A stretch of DNA of 19,716 bases from Candidatus Saccharimonadota bacterium. Its GTDB lineage: Bacteria > Patescibacteriota > Saccharimonadia > Saccharimonadales > Saccharimonadaceae. The position numbers and the translations under genes were made by a program. Within the stretch, counting starts at the first letter, position 1. Each line of letters begins with the position of its first letter. The notes under the pieces are model-generated. The model was given only the letters and a program-made list of their open reading frames with translations. It had not been told where the DNA came from and searched no databases. The stretch lies in NCBI GenBank assembly GCA_900555425.1, contig UNSM01000006.1:1-19716 (forward strand). Reading direction: 5' to 3'. Below are positions 13,481 to 19,716 of this stretch, piece after piece.

Positions 13481-13790
13481 CGATTGGTTAAGTAATCATT
13501 AACCAAACGCACCTTATACCCCCTATTCTAACTATATGTTAGGTTGCGCGCAATGGCATTAAGTATTCTTACCCTCCACTTTTTGCGGTTCAACGTTACG
13601 CGCATACTAACCCCTTTAACTGCCCTTTTTCAAAGGCGACCTCTGTTAATGTGAGTACAAAATTGTATTGATAATCATCAGGCGCGGACTTTTGGAGTTT
13701 TAGTCGCGACGCTTCACTGATACGGTAGCTCGGGTGGGTTGAAGGGTAAAAAAGCGTCAGGTGATGCCCACCCTTACCTGGCGCTTTTTT
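13481..13790 (+). ncRNA. Unidentified structured noncoding RNA of about 310 nt
   Basis: An isolated transcription unit between divergent dprA and the convergent Fur-type gene: consensus promoter, no good ORF, strong terminator. Visible hairpins: TTGGTTAA/TTAACCAA (13485-13507, 7-nt loop), CTAAC/GTTAG, GCC(C)TTT/AAAGGC, and GCGGACT/AGTCGC near 13685-13708. A longer-range pairing of TGCGCG with CGCGCA is possible. GGGTGGG (13732-13738) can pair with CCCACCC (13767-13773) in the terminator loop as a pseudoknot. I do not find the signature sequences of tmRNA (tRNA-like ends), RNase P RNA (GAGGAAAGTCC), SRP RNA or 6S RNA, though a divergent CPR version of one of these remains possible. A 33-codon ORF (13553-13654, MALSILTLHFLRF...) without Shine-Dalgarno lies inside. 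Promoter strength suggests an abundant RNA. Confidence 0.65.
13748..13790. terminator. Bidirectional intrinsic terminator
   Basis: Stem AAAAAAGCGTCAGGT (13748-13762) with ACCTGGCGCTTTTTT (13776-13790), one G-T pair, loop of 13 nt. It ends the 310-nt RNA on the plus strand and, with T's on the other side, the Fur-type gene on the minus strand. Confidence 0.9.
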
Positions 13791-13801
13791 GTTGGGAAAA
13801 A

Positions 13802-14215
13802 TTATTTATTTTCTATAATATATCGGCACTTTTCGCAAATACCTTCCAGCTCAAAGTGGTGTTTTGTGACTATGAAATTATGTTTTTTGCCGATGAGATC
13901 TATGAGTTTTTCGAGTTCTTGCGATTGTATAGGCTCGGCATTTTGGCAATTTATGCAGTAGAGGTGGTGATGATGTGGTATAAAAGGTTCTGCTAACTCG
14001 TAATAGTTCTTCCAGCCAATAGTTATGGTGTTTATAATGTTTAGATTATCGAACATTAGCAGTGTGCGGTAAATGCTGGCACGGTTAATGTTTTTGCAGT
14101 TTTTCGCAATATCACCGACCGTAAGAGGTACGTCTGAATTTCGCAGGATATCAAATACTTGCTGGCGTGGTTTTGTCAGGCGAAGATTGTGGCGTTCAAA
14201 TATTTCATTTAGCAT
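13802..14215 (-). CDS. Fur-family metalloregulator, probably a Zur-type zinc repressor
   Basis: 137 aa, normal Fur length. The winged helix (about 8-75) has LRLTKPRQQVFDIL and a recognition region NRASIYRTLLMF (44-55). The dimer domain has PHHHHLYCINC (80-90) and CEKC (127-130), i.e. two CxxC pairs forming the structural zinc site, and a His cluster for metal sensing. Downstream of ycgQ/ycgR-like genes and near a COG0523 gene, both zinc-repressor targets in Bacillus, so Zur is the best guess over Fur or PerR. A palindrome (14239-14259) overlaps its own -35, implying autoregulation. The metal specificity is inference. Confidence 0.85.
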   Translation of the reverse strand: MLNEIFERHNLRLTKPRQQVFDILRNSDVPLTVGDIAKNCKNINRASIYRTLLMFDNLNIINTITIGWKNYYELAEPFIPHHHHLYCINCQNAEPIQSQELEKLIDLIGKKHNFIVTKHHFELEGICEKCRYIIENK

Positions 14216-14229
14216 AGTGCTATCAATAG

Positions 14230-14259
14230 TTTATAACTTATTGCAACAAGTGTGCAATA
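14230..14259 (-). promoter_or_regulatory. Promoter and palindromic operator of the Fur/Zur-type gene
   Basis: TATTGCA-N7-TGCAATA (14239-14259) is a 21-bp inverted repeat, the size of Fur-family boxes. It covers the -35 TTGCAC (14257-14252) and most of the 16-nt spacer before TATAAA (14235-14230), so a bound repressor would block RNA polymerase. Confidence 0.65.
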
Positions 14260-14262
14260 GAC

Positions 14263-14997
14263 TTACAGTCCGAGTAATTCATAAGGATATTTGGGTTGAT
14301 TGATTTTTGTGATGTGCGCGTCGGTTATGACGTATTCAGCTTGACTATTAACGATTTTTTGCGACAATTTACCCTTGACGATTAGCCATGTTCCATCTGG
14401 GTAGTCTGTCGAAAAGTTTTTCTCGACCAGGATTTTCATAGGCACGCTGTCAACAGTGCAGCAGCTTATAACGTATCTGGCAATATTGAAGTAATTATAG
14501 CCATAGTTTTTTAACAGATCATTTGAAACGAAGCCAGTAATGGTGATATCTTTGCCGTTAAAATAAGCGGCTTCTTTGCAAGAATTTATGGCGGTTTTCC
14601 AGCGGTTTATTGAGATTGTAGAAGAGCCTTCTTTTGGTTGAGGTGTTTCGCAACGACTTTCGGGCTCAATAATCGCAGGGCTTTCTTTTTGTGCGAGGCT
14701 GCTTGGGGAGAGTGATTTTGGTGGTAATGCATATCCGACTGATAATATAATTATTGCAAAATAAGATATTGGGGTAATTTTTTTCAAGCTAATTCTAGAT
14801 TTGTCTTTTGCGGGTTTATTTTTTAATTGCAACATTATATCAATAAGCAAAAGTATAACGCCGATTACGCTAATTATGACCGCGAATGTGTGATAGCGTG
14901 GATGAACGTAAAAACCGAGTTGGTCGTGCCAAGCTAATAGCAAAATATATGCGCAAACGACAATTCCGCCAATTGACCTTGCAAGGTTAGCGTACAT
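14263..14997 (-). CDS. ycgQ: TIGR03943 / YcgQ-type membrane protein (DUF1980), partner of the permease
   Basis: 244 aa from the ATG at 14997, chosen because GGGAG lies 9 nt upstream; an upstream TTG (15021) is also open. N-terminal hydrophobic segments (about 8-23, 36-56 and 74-91) precede an extracytoplasmic domain of about 130 residues with the family block NYFNIARYVISCCTVDSVPM (about 169-188), including the paired cysteines 179-180. In Bacillus subtilis ycgQ and ycgR are zinc-repressor targets; a role in zinc delivery is proposed, not proven. Its start overlaps the permease stop by 11 nt, so the two are translationally coupled. Confidence 0.85.
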   Translation of the reverse strand: MYANLARSIGGIVVCAYILLLAWHDQLGFYVHPRYHTFAVIISVIGVILLLIDIMLQLKNKPAKDKSRISLKKITPISYFAIIILSVGYALPPKSLSPSSLAQKESPAIIEPESRCETPQPKEGSSTISINRWKTAINSCKEAAYFNGKDITITGFVSNDLLKNYGYNYFNIARYVISCCTVDSVPMKILVEKNFSTDYPDGTWLIVKGKLSQKIVNSQAEYVITDAHITKINQPKYPYELLGL

Positions 14998-16030
14998 ATA
15001 AATTAACTCCCAGTCCGACAATTAGCGACAAGACGAATATGGTTAAGGTAATTGTTGCAATAAATTTCCAGCGAAAAGTTGTCTTCAATAGCGTAATCAT
15101 TTTAATGTCTATCATCGGTCCGAATAGCAAGAAAGATAAAATTGAGCCTGTCGTGAAATTTCGCACGTAAGCCAGTGCGAAGAACGCGTCGATGCTGGAG
15201 CATATCGAAATGACGAAACTTAGTGTGATCATGGATATGACTGATAAGAAAATGTCGCCGCCGACGGCATTTATGATGAATCGTGGAACGAAGATTTGCG
15301 TGGCGGCTGCGATGCTAGCACCTAAGACCAACATAGTAAATAATTGCCAGAATTCATTACGTGATGAGCTGAATAAGTTTGACAATTTTGAACCGTGATT
15401 ATGAGAGTGGCAAAGTGTTTCAAACTCTGGATTGATGATGGAATCTTCCTTAAAAAAGCTGACGATAAAAGCGGTTATTTGTACGATAACTAGCGCAAAA
15501 ATAATTCGCCACCAAACCATTCGGGTGTCAAAACTGAAGGCGGTCATGGTTGAAATTATGGTTATCGGGTTTATGATTGGCGCGGCGAAAAGAAAGCTAA
15601 TAACGTCGGCAGGTTTTAATCCATTTGCTATTAAGCTACGTGCAATTGGTACGTTGCCACATTCGCACACGGGTAAAATTAGCCCGATCATAGAGAGCGC
15701 AATTCGTCGAAGGAAGGTGTTTTTTGGTAACATTTTGAAAACGTCTTTTGATGATAAAAAGTATCTGATAAGCGCGGATATGATAATTCCTAAAATTAAG
15801 AATGGGACCGCCTCGACAATTACGCTTAGCGTCAGCGTGATGAAATCTTGTAATGACGGAAGTAATTTATTGCACCATTCTGCAAATTCTCCGTTTAATA
15901 ACATAACGCCGAATCGTGAGCTGAATTGATAAATAGAAATTATAAGGACGCCAAAAACCACCCAACCGATCAATTCACTGTTGGCTGATAAAAACTTTTT
16001 TATGCGACCATCTGGCGATTTTTGTGCCAT
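14987..16030 (-). CDS. ycgR: YcgR-type permease (PF03773 family)
   Basis: 347 aa, about eight transmembrane helices. Family marks: the LPVCECGNVPIARSLI motif (119-134) with Cys122 and Cys124, and SFLFAAPIINPITIIST (145-161), repeated in weaker form near the C-terminus (SFLLFGPMIDIKM). With the following TIGR03943 gene it forms the two-part system conserved across Gram-positives and CPR. The Zur-type regulator follows further downstream on the same strand but has its own promoter. The family is predicted to move or anchor metal-related substrates; no transport assay can be inferred here. The promoter -10 TATAAT (16043-16038) gives a leaderless mRNA. Confidence 0.88.
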   Translation of the reverse strand: MAQKSPDGRIKKFLSANSELIGWVVFGVLIISIYQFSSRFGVMLLNGEFAEWCNKLLPSLQDFITLTLSVIVEAVPFLILGIIISALIRYFLSSKDVFKMLPKNTFLRRIALSMIGLILPVCECGNVPIARSLIANGLKPADVISFLFAAPIINPITIISTMTAFSFDTRMVWWRIIFALVIVQITAFIVSFFKEDSIINPEFETLCHSHNHGSKLSNLFSSSRNEFWQLFTMLVLGASIAAATQIFVPRFIINAVGGDIFLSVISMITLSFVISICSSIDAFFALAYVRNFTTGSILSFLLFGPMIDIKMITLLKTTFRWKFIATITLTIFVLSLIVGLGVNLYVR

Positions 16031-16071
16031 ATATAAAATTATACTCCATGCTTATGCTATACTAAATCAAT
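16031..16071. promoter_or_regulatory. Divergent leaderless promoters of ycgR and the DUF475 gene
   Basis: A 41-bp gap holds both promoters. Minus strand: TTTAGT (16066-16061), 17 nt, TATAAT (16043-16038), start 16031, ATG 16030. Plus strand: TATACT (16058-16063), start about 16070, ATG 16072, with no clear -35. The elements overlap, so simultaneous firing would be hindered. Confidence 0.6.
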
Positions 16072-17193
16072 ATGAAACATCTTTTACATTCACATCATCC
16101 GTTTCGGATTTTCTGGTTTTCAGTCCTATTGACCTTAGGTTTGGGTAGTTTGATTTTTAGCCATATGGGCGTTAGCGGTCTTTGGCTATTTACTATTTTG
16201 GTGGTTTTGGAAGTCACGTTTAGCTTCGATAACGCGGTGATAAATAGCAAGGTTTTGGCGGGAATGAGCCAAGTTTGGCAGAAAGTCTTCCTGACGGCTG
16301 GCATATTTGTGGCGGTGTTTGTCGTTCGATTTATATTGCCAATTGCTATTGTGATGATTGCGAGCGGCCACGGATTTATGGATGTTGTCAATCTGGCGCT
16401 TCATAAACCTGTCGAGTACGGCAAAATCCTGCACGAGGCGTCGCCGATGATTGACGCGTTTGGTGGTGCGTTTTTGATTATGATTGGGCTTAGCTATTTC
16501 ATCGATTACAACAAGCGTGTTCACTGGATGCGACATGTTGAGCCGATTTTGGCGAAGGCTGGGCGATTTGAGAATTTTAAGGTGTGCATAATGCTTAGCG
16601 TGGCGGCTGTTTTGTATTTTACGGTCGAGGCGCCGCATAAATCTTTGGTGTTGATTTCGGCAGTGCTTGGAATTGTGTTGCATATTGGGTTGGAGTTGTT
16701 TGGGTCATTTTTCCATGAAGATGACGCGAAATCTGTTAAGATTAAAACCGGTTGGGCGGCGTTTGCTAGCTTGTTATATTTGGAGGTTCTGGACGCCAGC
16801 TTTAGCTTTGACGGCGTGATTGGTGCGTTCGCCATCACCAACAGTGTGCTACTAATCGTGGCTGGATTGGGCGCTGGGGCAATTTGGGTCCGATCGCTGA
16901 CCGTATATTTATTGCGAACAGGCGCACTTAGTAAATATAAATATCTGGAAAATGGCGCTCACTGGGCAATTATGGCGCTCGGCGTGATGATGATTGCCAA
17001 ATTATTCCACTTGGAATTGCCGGAATGGGCGACGGGTGGCTTGGGCTTATTGTTCGTGAGTTTGGCGGTCGGCAGCAGTATATTGGAAGCCCGATCTATC
17101 AATCTGCAAGAAGCTGCGGCTGTGAAATTACATCAAGCCGAAGAGCAATTGAAGAACGGCGCTTCAAAAATTGTGCCGCGAAAACGACGCTAG
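16072..17193 (+). CDS. DUF475 / TerC-like integral membrane protein
   Basis: 373 aa, about nine transmembrane helices. Two internal repeats carry acidic motifs within membrane segments: LEVTFSFDNAVINSKVL (46-62) and LEVLDASFSFDGVIGAF (237-253), as in the DUF475/TerC superfamily (PF04332). TerC relatives are linked to tellurite resistance and manganese export; a metal-ion role fits the zinc-type neighbourhood but is inference. A basic C-terminal tail ends IVPRKRR. Transcribed divergently from ycgR, it ends 7 bp before the convergent pth stop. Confidence 0.88.
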   Translation: MKHLLHSHHPFRIFWFSVLLTLGLGSLIFSHMGVSGLWLFTILVVLEVTFSFDNAVINSKVLAGMSQVWQKVFLTAGIFVAVFVVRFILPIAIVMIASGHGFMDVVNLALHKPVEYGKILHEASPMIDAFGGAFLIMIGLSYFIDYNKRVHWMRHVEPILAKAGRFENFKVCIMLSVAAVLYFTVEAPHKSLVLISAVLGIVLHIGLELFGSFFHEDDAKSVKIKTGWAAFASLLYLEVLDASFSFDGVIGAFAITNSVLLIVAGLGAGAIWVRSLTVYLLRTGALSKYKYLENGAHWAIMALGVMMIAKLFHLELPEWATGGLGLLFVSLAVGSSILEARSINLQEAAAVKLHQAEEQLKNGASKIVPRKRR

Positions 17194-17200
17194 AATCTGT

Positions 17201-17761
17201 TTAATATTTTATACTGAACGGCTCGATAGTTCCGTTAATGAATTTCTCGATCAAATTAATTGATTCGGACAATATCCAGCTTTGGAGAATCTTTTGCTCG
17301 TCTGAGTTAAACTTGCCTAGGACAAAATCTACGTCACCAACTTGGCGCCTAAGTAAATTATCTGTGCCAATACGAATATGCCAAAAGTCTGATCCGACGT
17401 GAGAATGCAGAGATTTCAATCCGTTGCTGCCTGCGTCTCGTCCGCCTTTGCGGGTTCGAATTTTACCAAAATCCAGCGCCGTGTCGTCGTGAATAATTAG
17501 TAAATCATCCAATGTCAATTTGTAAAAATCTAAGATTGCTCGGGCGGAAATTCCAACCTCGTTGTAGAAAGTAGTTGGCTTAACTAGTAAAACTTTTTCT
17601 CCAGAGATGTTTGTTTCGGCAATATCTGCGGAAAATTTTGGCTTATTGCAAAAAACTGCATTATTCTCTGATGCAAATTTATCAATAGCCAAAAACCCAG
17701 CATTATGCCTCGTGTTTGTGTATTTTTCGCCTGGATTTCCCAACGCTAAGATGACTTTCAT
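17201..17761 (-). CDS. pth: Peptidyl-tRNA hydrolase
   Basis: 186 aa. Releases peptides from prematurely dropped peptidyl-tRNA. Motifs: GNPGEKYTNTRHNAGF (8-23) with catalytic His19, KPTTFYNEVG (61-70, usual FMNxSG), HDDTALDFGKIRTRKGG (91-107) with the catalytic-site Asp, and DAGSNGLKSL (109-118). The usual GHNG is GSNG here: the His equivalent to Escherichia coli His113 is Ser112, while the Asn is kept. The rest is intact, so it is probably active. Extended -10 TGATATACT (17776-17768) places transcription start on the ATG. Confidence 0.95.
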   Translation of the reverse strand: MKVILALGNPGEKYTNTRHNAGFLAIDKFASENNAVFCNKPKFSADIAETNISGEKVLLVKPTTFYNEVGISARAILDFYKLTLDDLLIIHDDTALDFGKIRTRKGGRDAGSNGLKSLHSHVGSDFWHIRIGTDNLLRRQVGDVDFVLGKFNSDEQKILQSWILSESINLIEKFINGTIEPFSIKY

Positions 17762-17767
17762 AGACTT

Positions 17768-17798
17768 AGTATATCACCTTGTGAAAATGACGTATAAT
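17768..17798. promoter_or_regulatory. Divergent leaderless promoters of pth and the COG0523 GTPase
   Basis: Minus strand: extended -10 TGATATACT, -10 at 17773-17768, six bases to the pth ATG (17761). Plus strand: TATAAT (17793-17798), six bases to the ATG (17805). Both start codons coincide with the expected +1. Confidence 0.65.
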
Positions 17799-17804
17799 AA
17801 GCAT

Positions 17805-18773
17805 ATGGCAAAACGTGACGATGATTTGGAATTTAGCATTAATGCGCCGTTTGATGATGGGCGAGCGGTTATCGATAAAGTTCCGCTATATTTGGTGAAC
17901 GGCTCGTTGGGTGCTGGAAAAACTAGTGTTCTTGAGTTCTTATTGCAACAAAGTGACTATAAGGGCTCTCGGGTGATTGAGAATGAATATGCTAATGAAA
18001 ACGTTGACGGTTATCGATTGGAAAAGCTGGCGGATATTGTGACGACTTTGGCTGGCGATTGTGTTTGTTGTTCGTCGAAGCACGCATTAACGCGAATGTT
18101 ACTTGACTTTTGTCGCAATTCCCCCGCCCCAGTGTTTATCGAGGCGACTGGTGTGGCGCGAACGATGAATTTGGTCGAGAAATTGATTAATGCACAAATA
18201 TTCAATAAGTACGAGTTGGCGCAGAGTTTTTATGTTATTGACGCACATGAGATTTTACGTGGAATTGAGCCAGCGCATGAAATTGAATTGCAAGCGGCGG
18301 ATATGATTTTAGTGACCAAAGAAGATTTGTTAAGTGACGACGAGCGACTACAATATGAATCCAAGCTGAGCTTCCTGCCTTACGGAAAAATATTGAGCGC
18401 GCCACGAGGTAAATTTGATGTCAATAAAATGACGACGCCGTCGGGTTTGTTGGCGTTTTTCGATACGTACGATGGCGAGTTGGTCGTGCCGGATAATCCG
18501 ACGTATGCGGTACTGGATGTTTCTGGTATGAAAATTGCTGCGGCGACTCTGGAGAAAATTTGGCCGGAACTTGTTGACGCTTATAAACTTAGGCGAATGA
18601 AGGGTTGTTTTATTGACAATAATGGCGCGCGGCATCATTTGGAGGCAACGGAAAATCAGATTCAAATAGCTAATTCTGCGGCGGAAGAGCCAGCAAAAAT
18701 TGTGCTAATTGGTGAACGTGCGGACGAAATTACGCGTGAAGTTTTGTCGGCGCAATTGATGATGTTTGAATAA
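17805..18773 (+). CDS. COG0523 (CobW/YciC/ZigA-type) G3E GTPase, putative zinc metallochaperone
   Basis: 322 aa from the ATG at 17805. The frame is open 66 codons further upstream but that part is antisense to pth; TATAAT at 17793-17798 fixes this start. G1 GSLGAGKTS (33-41), ENEYANENVD (59-68), the family's metal-binding CxCC as DCVCCSS (85-91), EATG (113-116) and TKED (171-174) in place of NKxD. The C-terminal CobW-C domain (about 210-320) is present. COG0523 proteins use GTP to hand metals, often zinc, to client proteins, and YciC is under Zur control in Bacillus. Here it lies in the same 5 kb as the Zur-type gene and ycgQR, though no TATTGCA palindrome is seen before it. Confidence 0.87.
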   Translation: MAKRDDDLEFSINAPFDDGRAVIDKVPLYLVNGSLGAGKTSVLEFLLQQSDYKGSRVIENEYANENVDGYRLEKLADIVTTLAGDCVCCSSKHALTRMLLDFCRNSPAPVFIEATGVARTMNLVEKLINAQIFNKYELAQSFYVIDAHEILRGIEPAHEIELQAADMILVTKEDLLSDDERLQYESKLSFLPYGKILSAPRGKFDVNKMTTPSGLLAFFDTYDGELVVPDNPTYAVLDVSGMKIAAATLEKIWPELVDAYKLRRMKGCFIDNNGARHHLEATENQIQIANSAAEEPAKIVLIGERADEITREVLSAQLMMFE

Positions 18774-18776
18774 AAA

Positions 18777-18831
18777 GTTCGCTTTCGTCGTTTCCGACTC
18801 ATCAGCATAGACACACATCTATGGAGCGAAC
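18777..18831 (-). ncRNA. Hammerhead ribozyme (type III topology)
   Basis: Self-cleaving RNA read on the minus strand from 18831 to 18777. Stem III GUUCGCU (18831-18825) pairs with AGCGAAC (18783-18777), seven pairs, including the obligatory A15.1-U16.1. The cleavage nucleotide is C17 (18824, CUC triplet), so the cut falls between 18824 and 18823. Stem I CAUAGA (18823-18818) pairs with UCUAUG (18811-18806), loop UGUGUG. Core CUGAUGA (18805-18799) is complete. Stem II GUCG (18798-18795) pairs with CGAC (18790-18787) with a GAAA loop. GAA (18786-18784) plus A15.1 complete the GAAA core. It lies 37 nt downstream of the CPBP gene stop on the same strand and is followed by UUUUU, so the folded ribozyme may also terminate transcription. 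Both ends leave from stem III, hence type III. Confidence 0.93.
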
Positions 18832-18868
18832 ATGACAAGCAGAGACTTTGACAGAGGTTCGCAGGAGA

Positions 18869-19618
18869 CTACAGCAGCTTGGCAATATCGATCGCCAATA
18901 CAACAGCAATGAGACTGAGGGCTATGGCATTATACAATGCATGCACAGTCGCAGCTGCCGCCGTAGCTATAATCTGGCTACAGTATTTACGGTAGTACCA
19001 TAAGTATACTAACAAAAAACCGAAGCCAGTCACAGACAGGGCGAGCCCTGCTGCGAAGCTATACCAGATGTTCATGATGTGCAGGAGTCCAAAGCATACG
19101 CTAGCGCGCACTCGTTCGCGCCAGTTCCACCTCTCGCTCCCGGAGCGAAAAGCTTGCTCTTCCAGTAGTGCTAAGAGCAATAGGGCATTGTACACTTCGT
19201 ATCTGGTAGCTTTGATTTTGTGAAGGATCTTCTGTGATGGTGTGTAGTTCGTGAAGTCTCCCATGAGGAAAACTCCTCCTGCCATACCAACAGTCCAGGC
19301 AGTTACCGTTGCCCATCCTGTGGGAAGGAAGGTCTCAAGCCCGCGAGTTAGAAGACTAACTACGGACTGATTCAGTCCAGGGACGAATAGGAGCATCTTT
19401 ATCGTGGCGATTGTCATGATAATTAGCCCTACCGCAACCACACAGAACTTTCGTCTGCTGAAGTATCCGGCATTCTCAATCTCAGTGACGAGTCTAGACC
19501 AGACAAAGGTTGGCCTAGCGTCCTGAGGCATGGCTCTCCTGAAGAGCCAAGCCATAACCCCTTTTTTGGGGCGATGCACTACCGTAATGTCTGTGTGTAT
19601 GCTATACACCTCTTTCAA
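18869..19618 (-). CDS. CPBP-family intramembrane metalloprotease (Abi/Rce1-like)
   Basis: 249 aa as drawn (TTG start), or 228 aa if the ATG at 19555 (MAWLFRRAMP) is used; the latter is likely, because the first 21 codons contain two hairpin-forming palindromes and no good start signal. Membrane helices at about 57-78, 100-120, 145-157, 172-190, 190-208 and 215-247. The three CPBP motifs are present: EEQAFR (153-158), FGLLH (176-180) and HALYN (226-230), giving the Glu-Glu/His/His catalytic set. Members process prenylated or peptide substrates, mature bacteriocins or give self-immunity; the substrate here is unknown. Codon use looks less rich in GCG/GCC than the core genes, hinting at accessory origin. 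A hammerhead ribozyme lies in its 3' untranslated region. Confidence 0.82.
   Translation of the reverse strand: MKEVYSIHTDITVVHRPKKGVMAWLFRRAMPQDARPTFVWSRLVTEIENAGYFSRRKFCVVAVGLIIMTIATIKMLLFVPGLNQSVVSLLTRGLETFLPTGWATVTAWTVGMAGGVFLMGDFTNYTPSQKILHKIKATRYEVYNALLLLALLEEQAFRSGSERWNWRERVRASVCFGLLHIMNIWYSFAAGLALSVTGFGFLLVYLWYYRKYCSQIIATAAAATVHALYNAIALSLIAVVLAIDIAKLL
19558..19609 (-). repeat. Two short palindromes at the start of the CPBP gene
   Basis: GTGTAT-AGC-ATACAC (19609-19595) and CCCC-AAAAAA-GGGG (19571-19558). The second ends two bases before the ATG at 19555 and includes its AAGGGG Shine-Dalgarno-like run. They suggest this part is a structured leader rather than coding. Confidence 0.45.
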
Positions 19619-19629
19619 AGGTTGGTCGG

Positions 19630-19655
19630 CTTGTCAAAGTGCGCTTTCGGACAAG
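19630..19655. repeat. Inverted repeat upstream of the CPBP gene
   Basis: CTTGTC (19630-19635) and GACAAG (19650-19655) enclose AAAG-TGCG-CTTT, giving a 26-bp nested hairpin or operator-like palindrome just upstream of the possible TTG start. No T-tract follows on either strand. Confidence 0.5.
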
Positions 19656-19716
19656 GTATAAATCTCAACTTGTCAACAAAAGCTAATGTTATTTATATCA
19701 CGTAATAGTGCTTAAG

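Noticed and set aside
13731..13745. T-box-like GGGTGG motif before a terminator
   Set aside because: The canonical T-box sequence and specifier stem are absent, and no aminoacyl-tRNA or amino-acid gene follows on the plus strand.
17607..17804. 66-codon N-terminal extension of the COG0523 GTPase
   Set aside because: It is antisense to the 5' part of pth and lies upstream of a TATAAT positioned for a start at 17805.
18777..18831. Same region read as a tRNA or tRNA-like cloverleaf on the plus strand (7-bp outer stem and two inner hairpins)
   Set aside because: Only two inner hairpins, no T-arm or anticodon-loop signature, and the minus strand reads as an exact hammerhead core.

Overview
The window looks like a patescibacterial (CPR) genome, most likely Candidatus Saccharibacteria (TM7). 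Grounds are the small moderate-to-low GC gene set, TGA used as stop, a sigma-region-4/HARE-HTH fusion protein, a TraG/VirD4-type ATPase, DprA, and transcription units whose first start codon lies only 0-3 nt from the predicted transcription start (leaderless genes). The phylum call is inference from gene content, not a marker-gene tree.

Left flank (1-2412, accessory): the N-terminus of a Cas9 gene leaves the window on the minus strand. Back to back with it on the plus strand is a short RNA gene with all the parts of a tracrRNA: promoter, 36-nt anti-repeat, nexus-like hairpin and terminator. A 54-codon minus-strand ORF, a leaderless CAP-domain surface protein, and a hicB-hicA-membrane-protein operon follow.

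2413-5475: a gene-poor stretch ending in a tandem-hairpin RNA with an intrinsic terminator, then a polyamine-type operon: speD, a DUF4178 membrane protein and a membrane-anchored spermidine-synthase-like protein.

5479-13425 (mostly minus strand, core genes): TraG/VirD4-like ATPase, sigma-4/HARE-HTH regulator, topA, a CDP-alcohol phosphatidyltransferase and dprA. From 13446 to 13790 lies an apparently standalone 310-nt noncoding transcription unit with a perfect consensus promoter and a bidirectional terminator.

13802-18773: a metal (zinc) homeostasis neighbourhood: a Fur/Zur-type repressor with a palindromic operator over its own promoter, a YcgQ/YcgR-type (TIGR03943 plus permease) pair, a DUF475/TerC-like membrane protein, pth, and a COG0523 metallochaperone GTPase.

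18774-19716: a CPBP-family intramembrane protease gene whose 3' untranslated region carries a complete hammerhead ribozyme (minus strand, 18831 to 18777). Every conserved core position and all three stems can be read directly. It is the most striking element of the window, followed by the tracrRNA and the unidentified 310-nt RNA.
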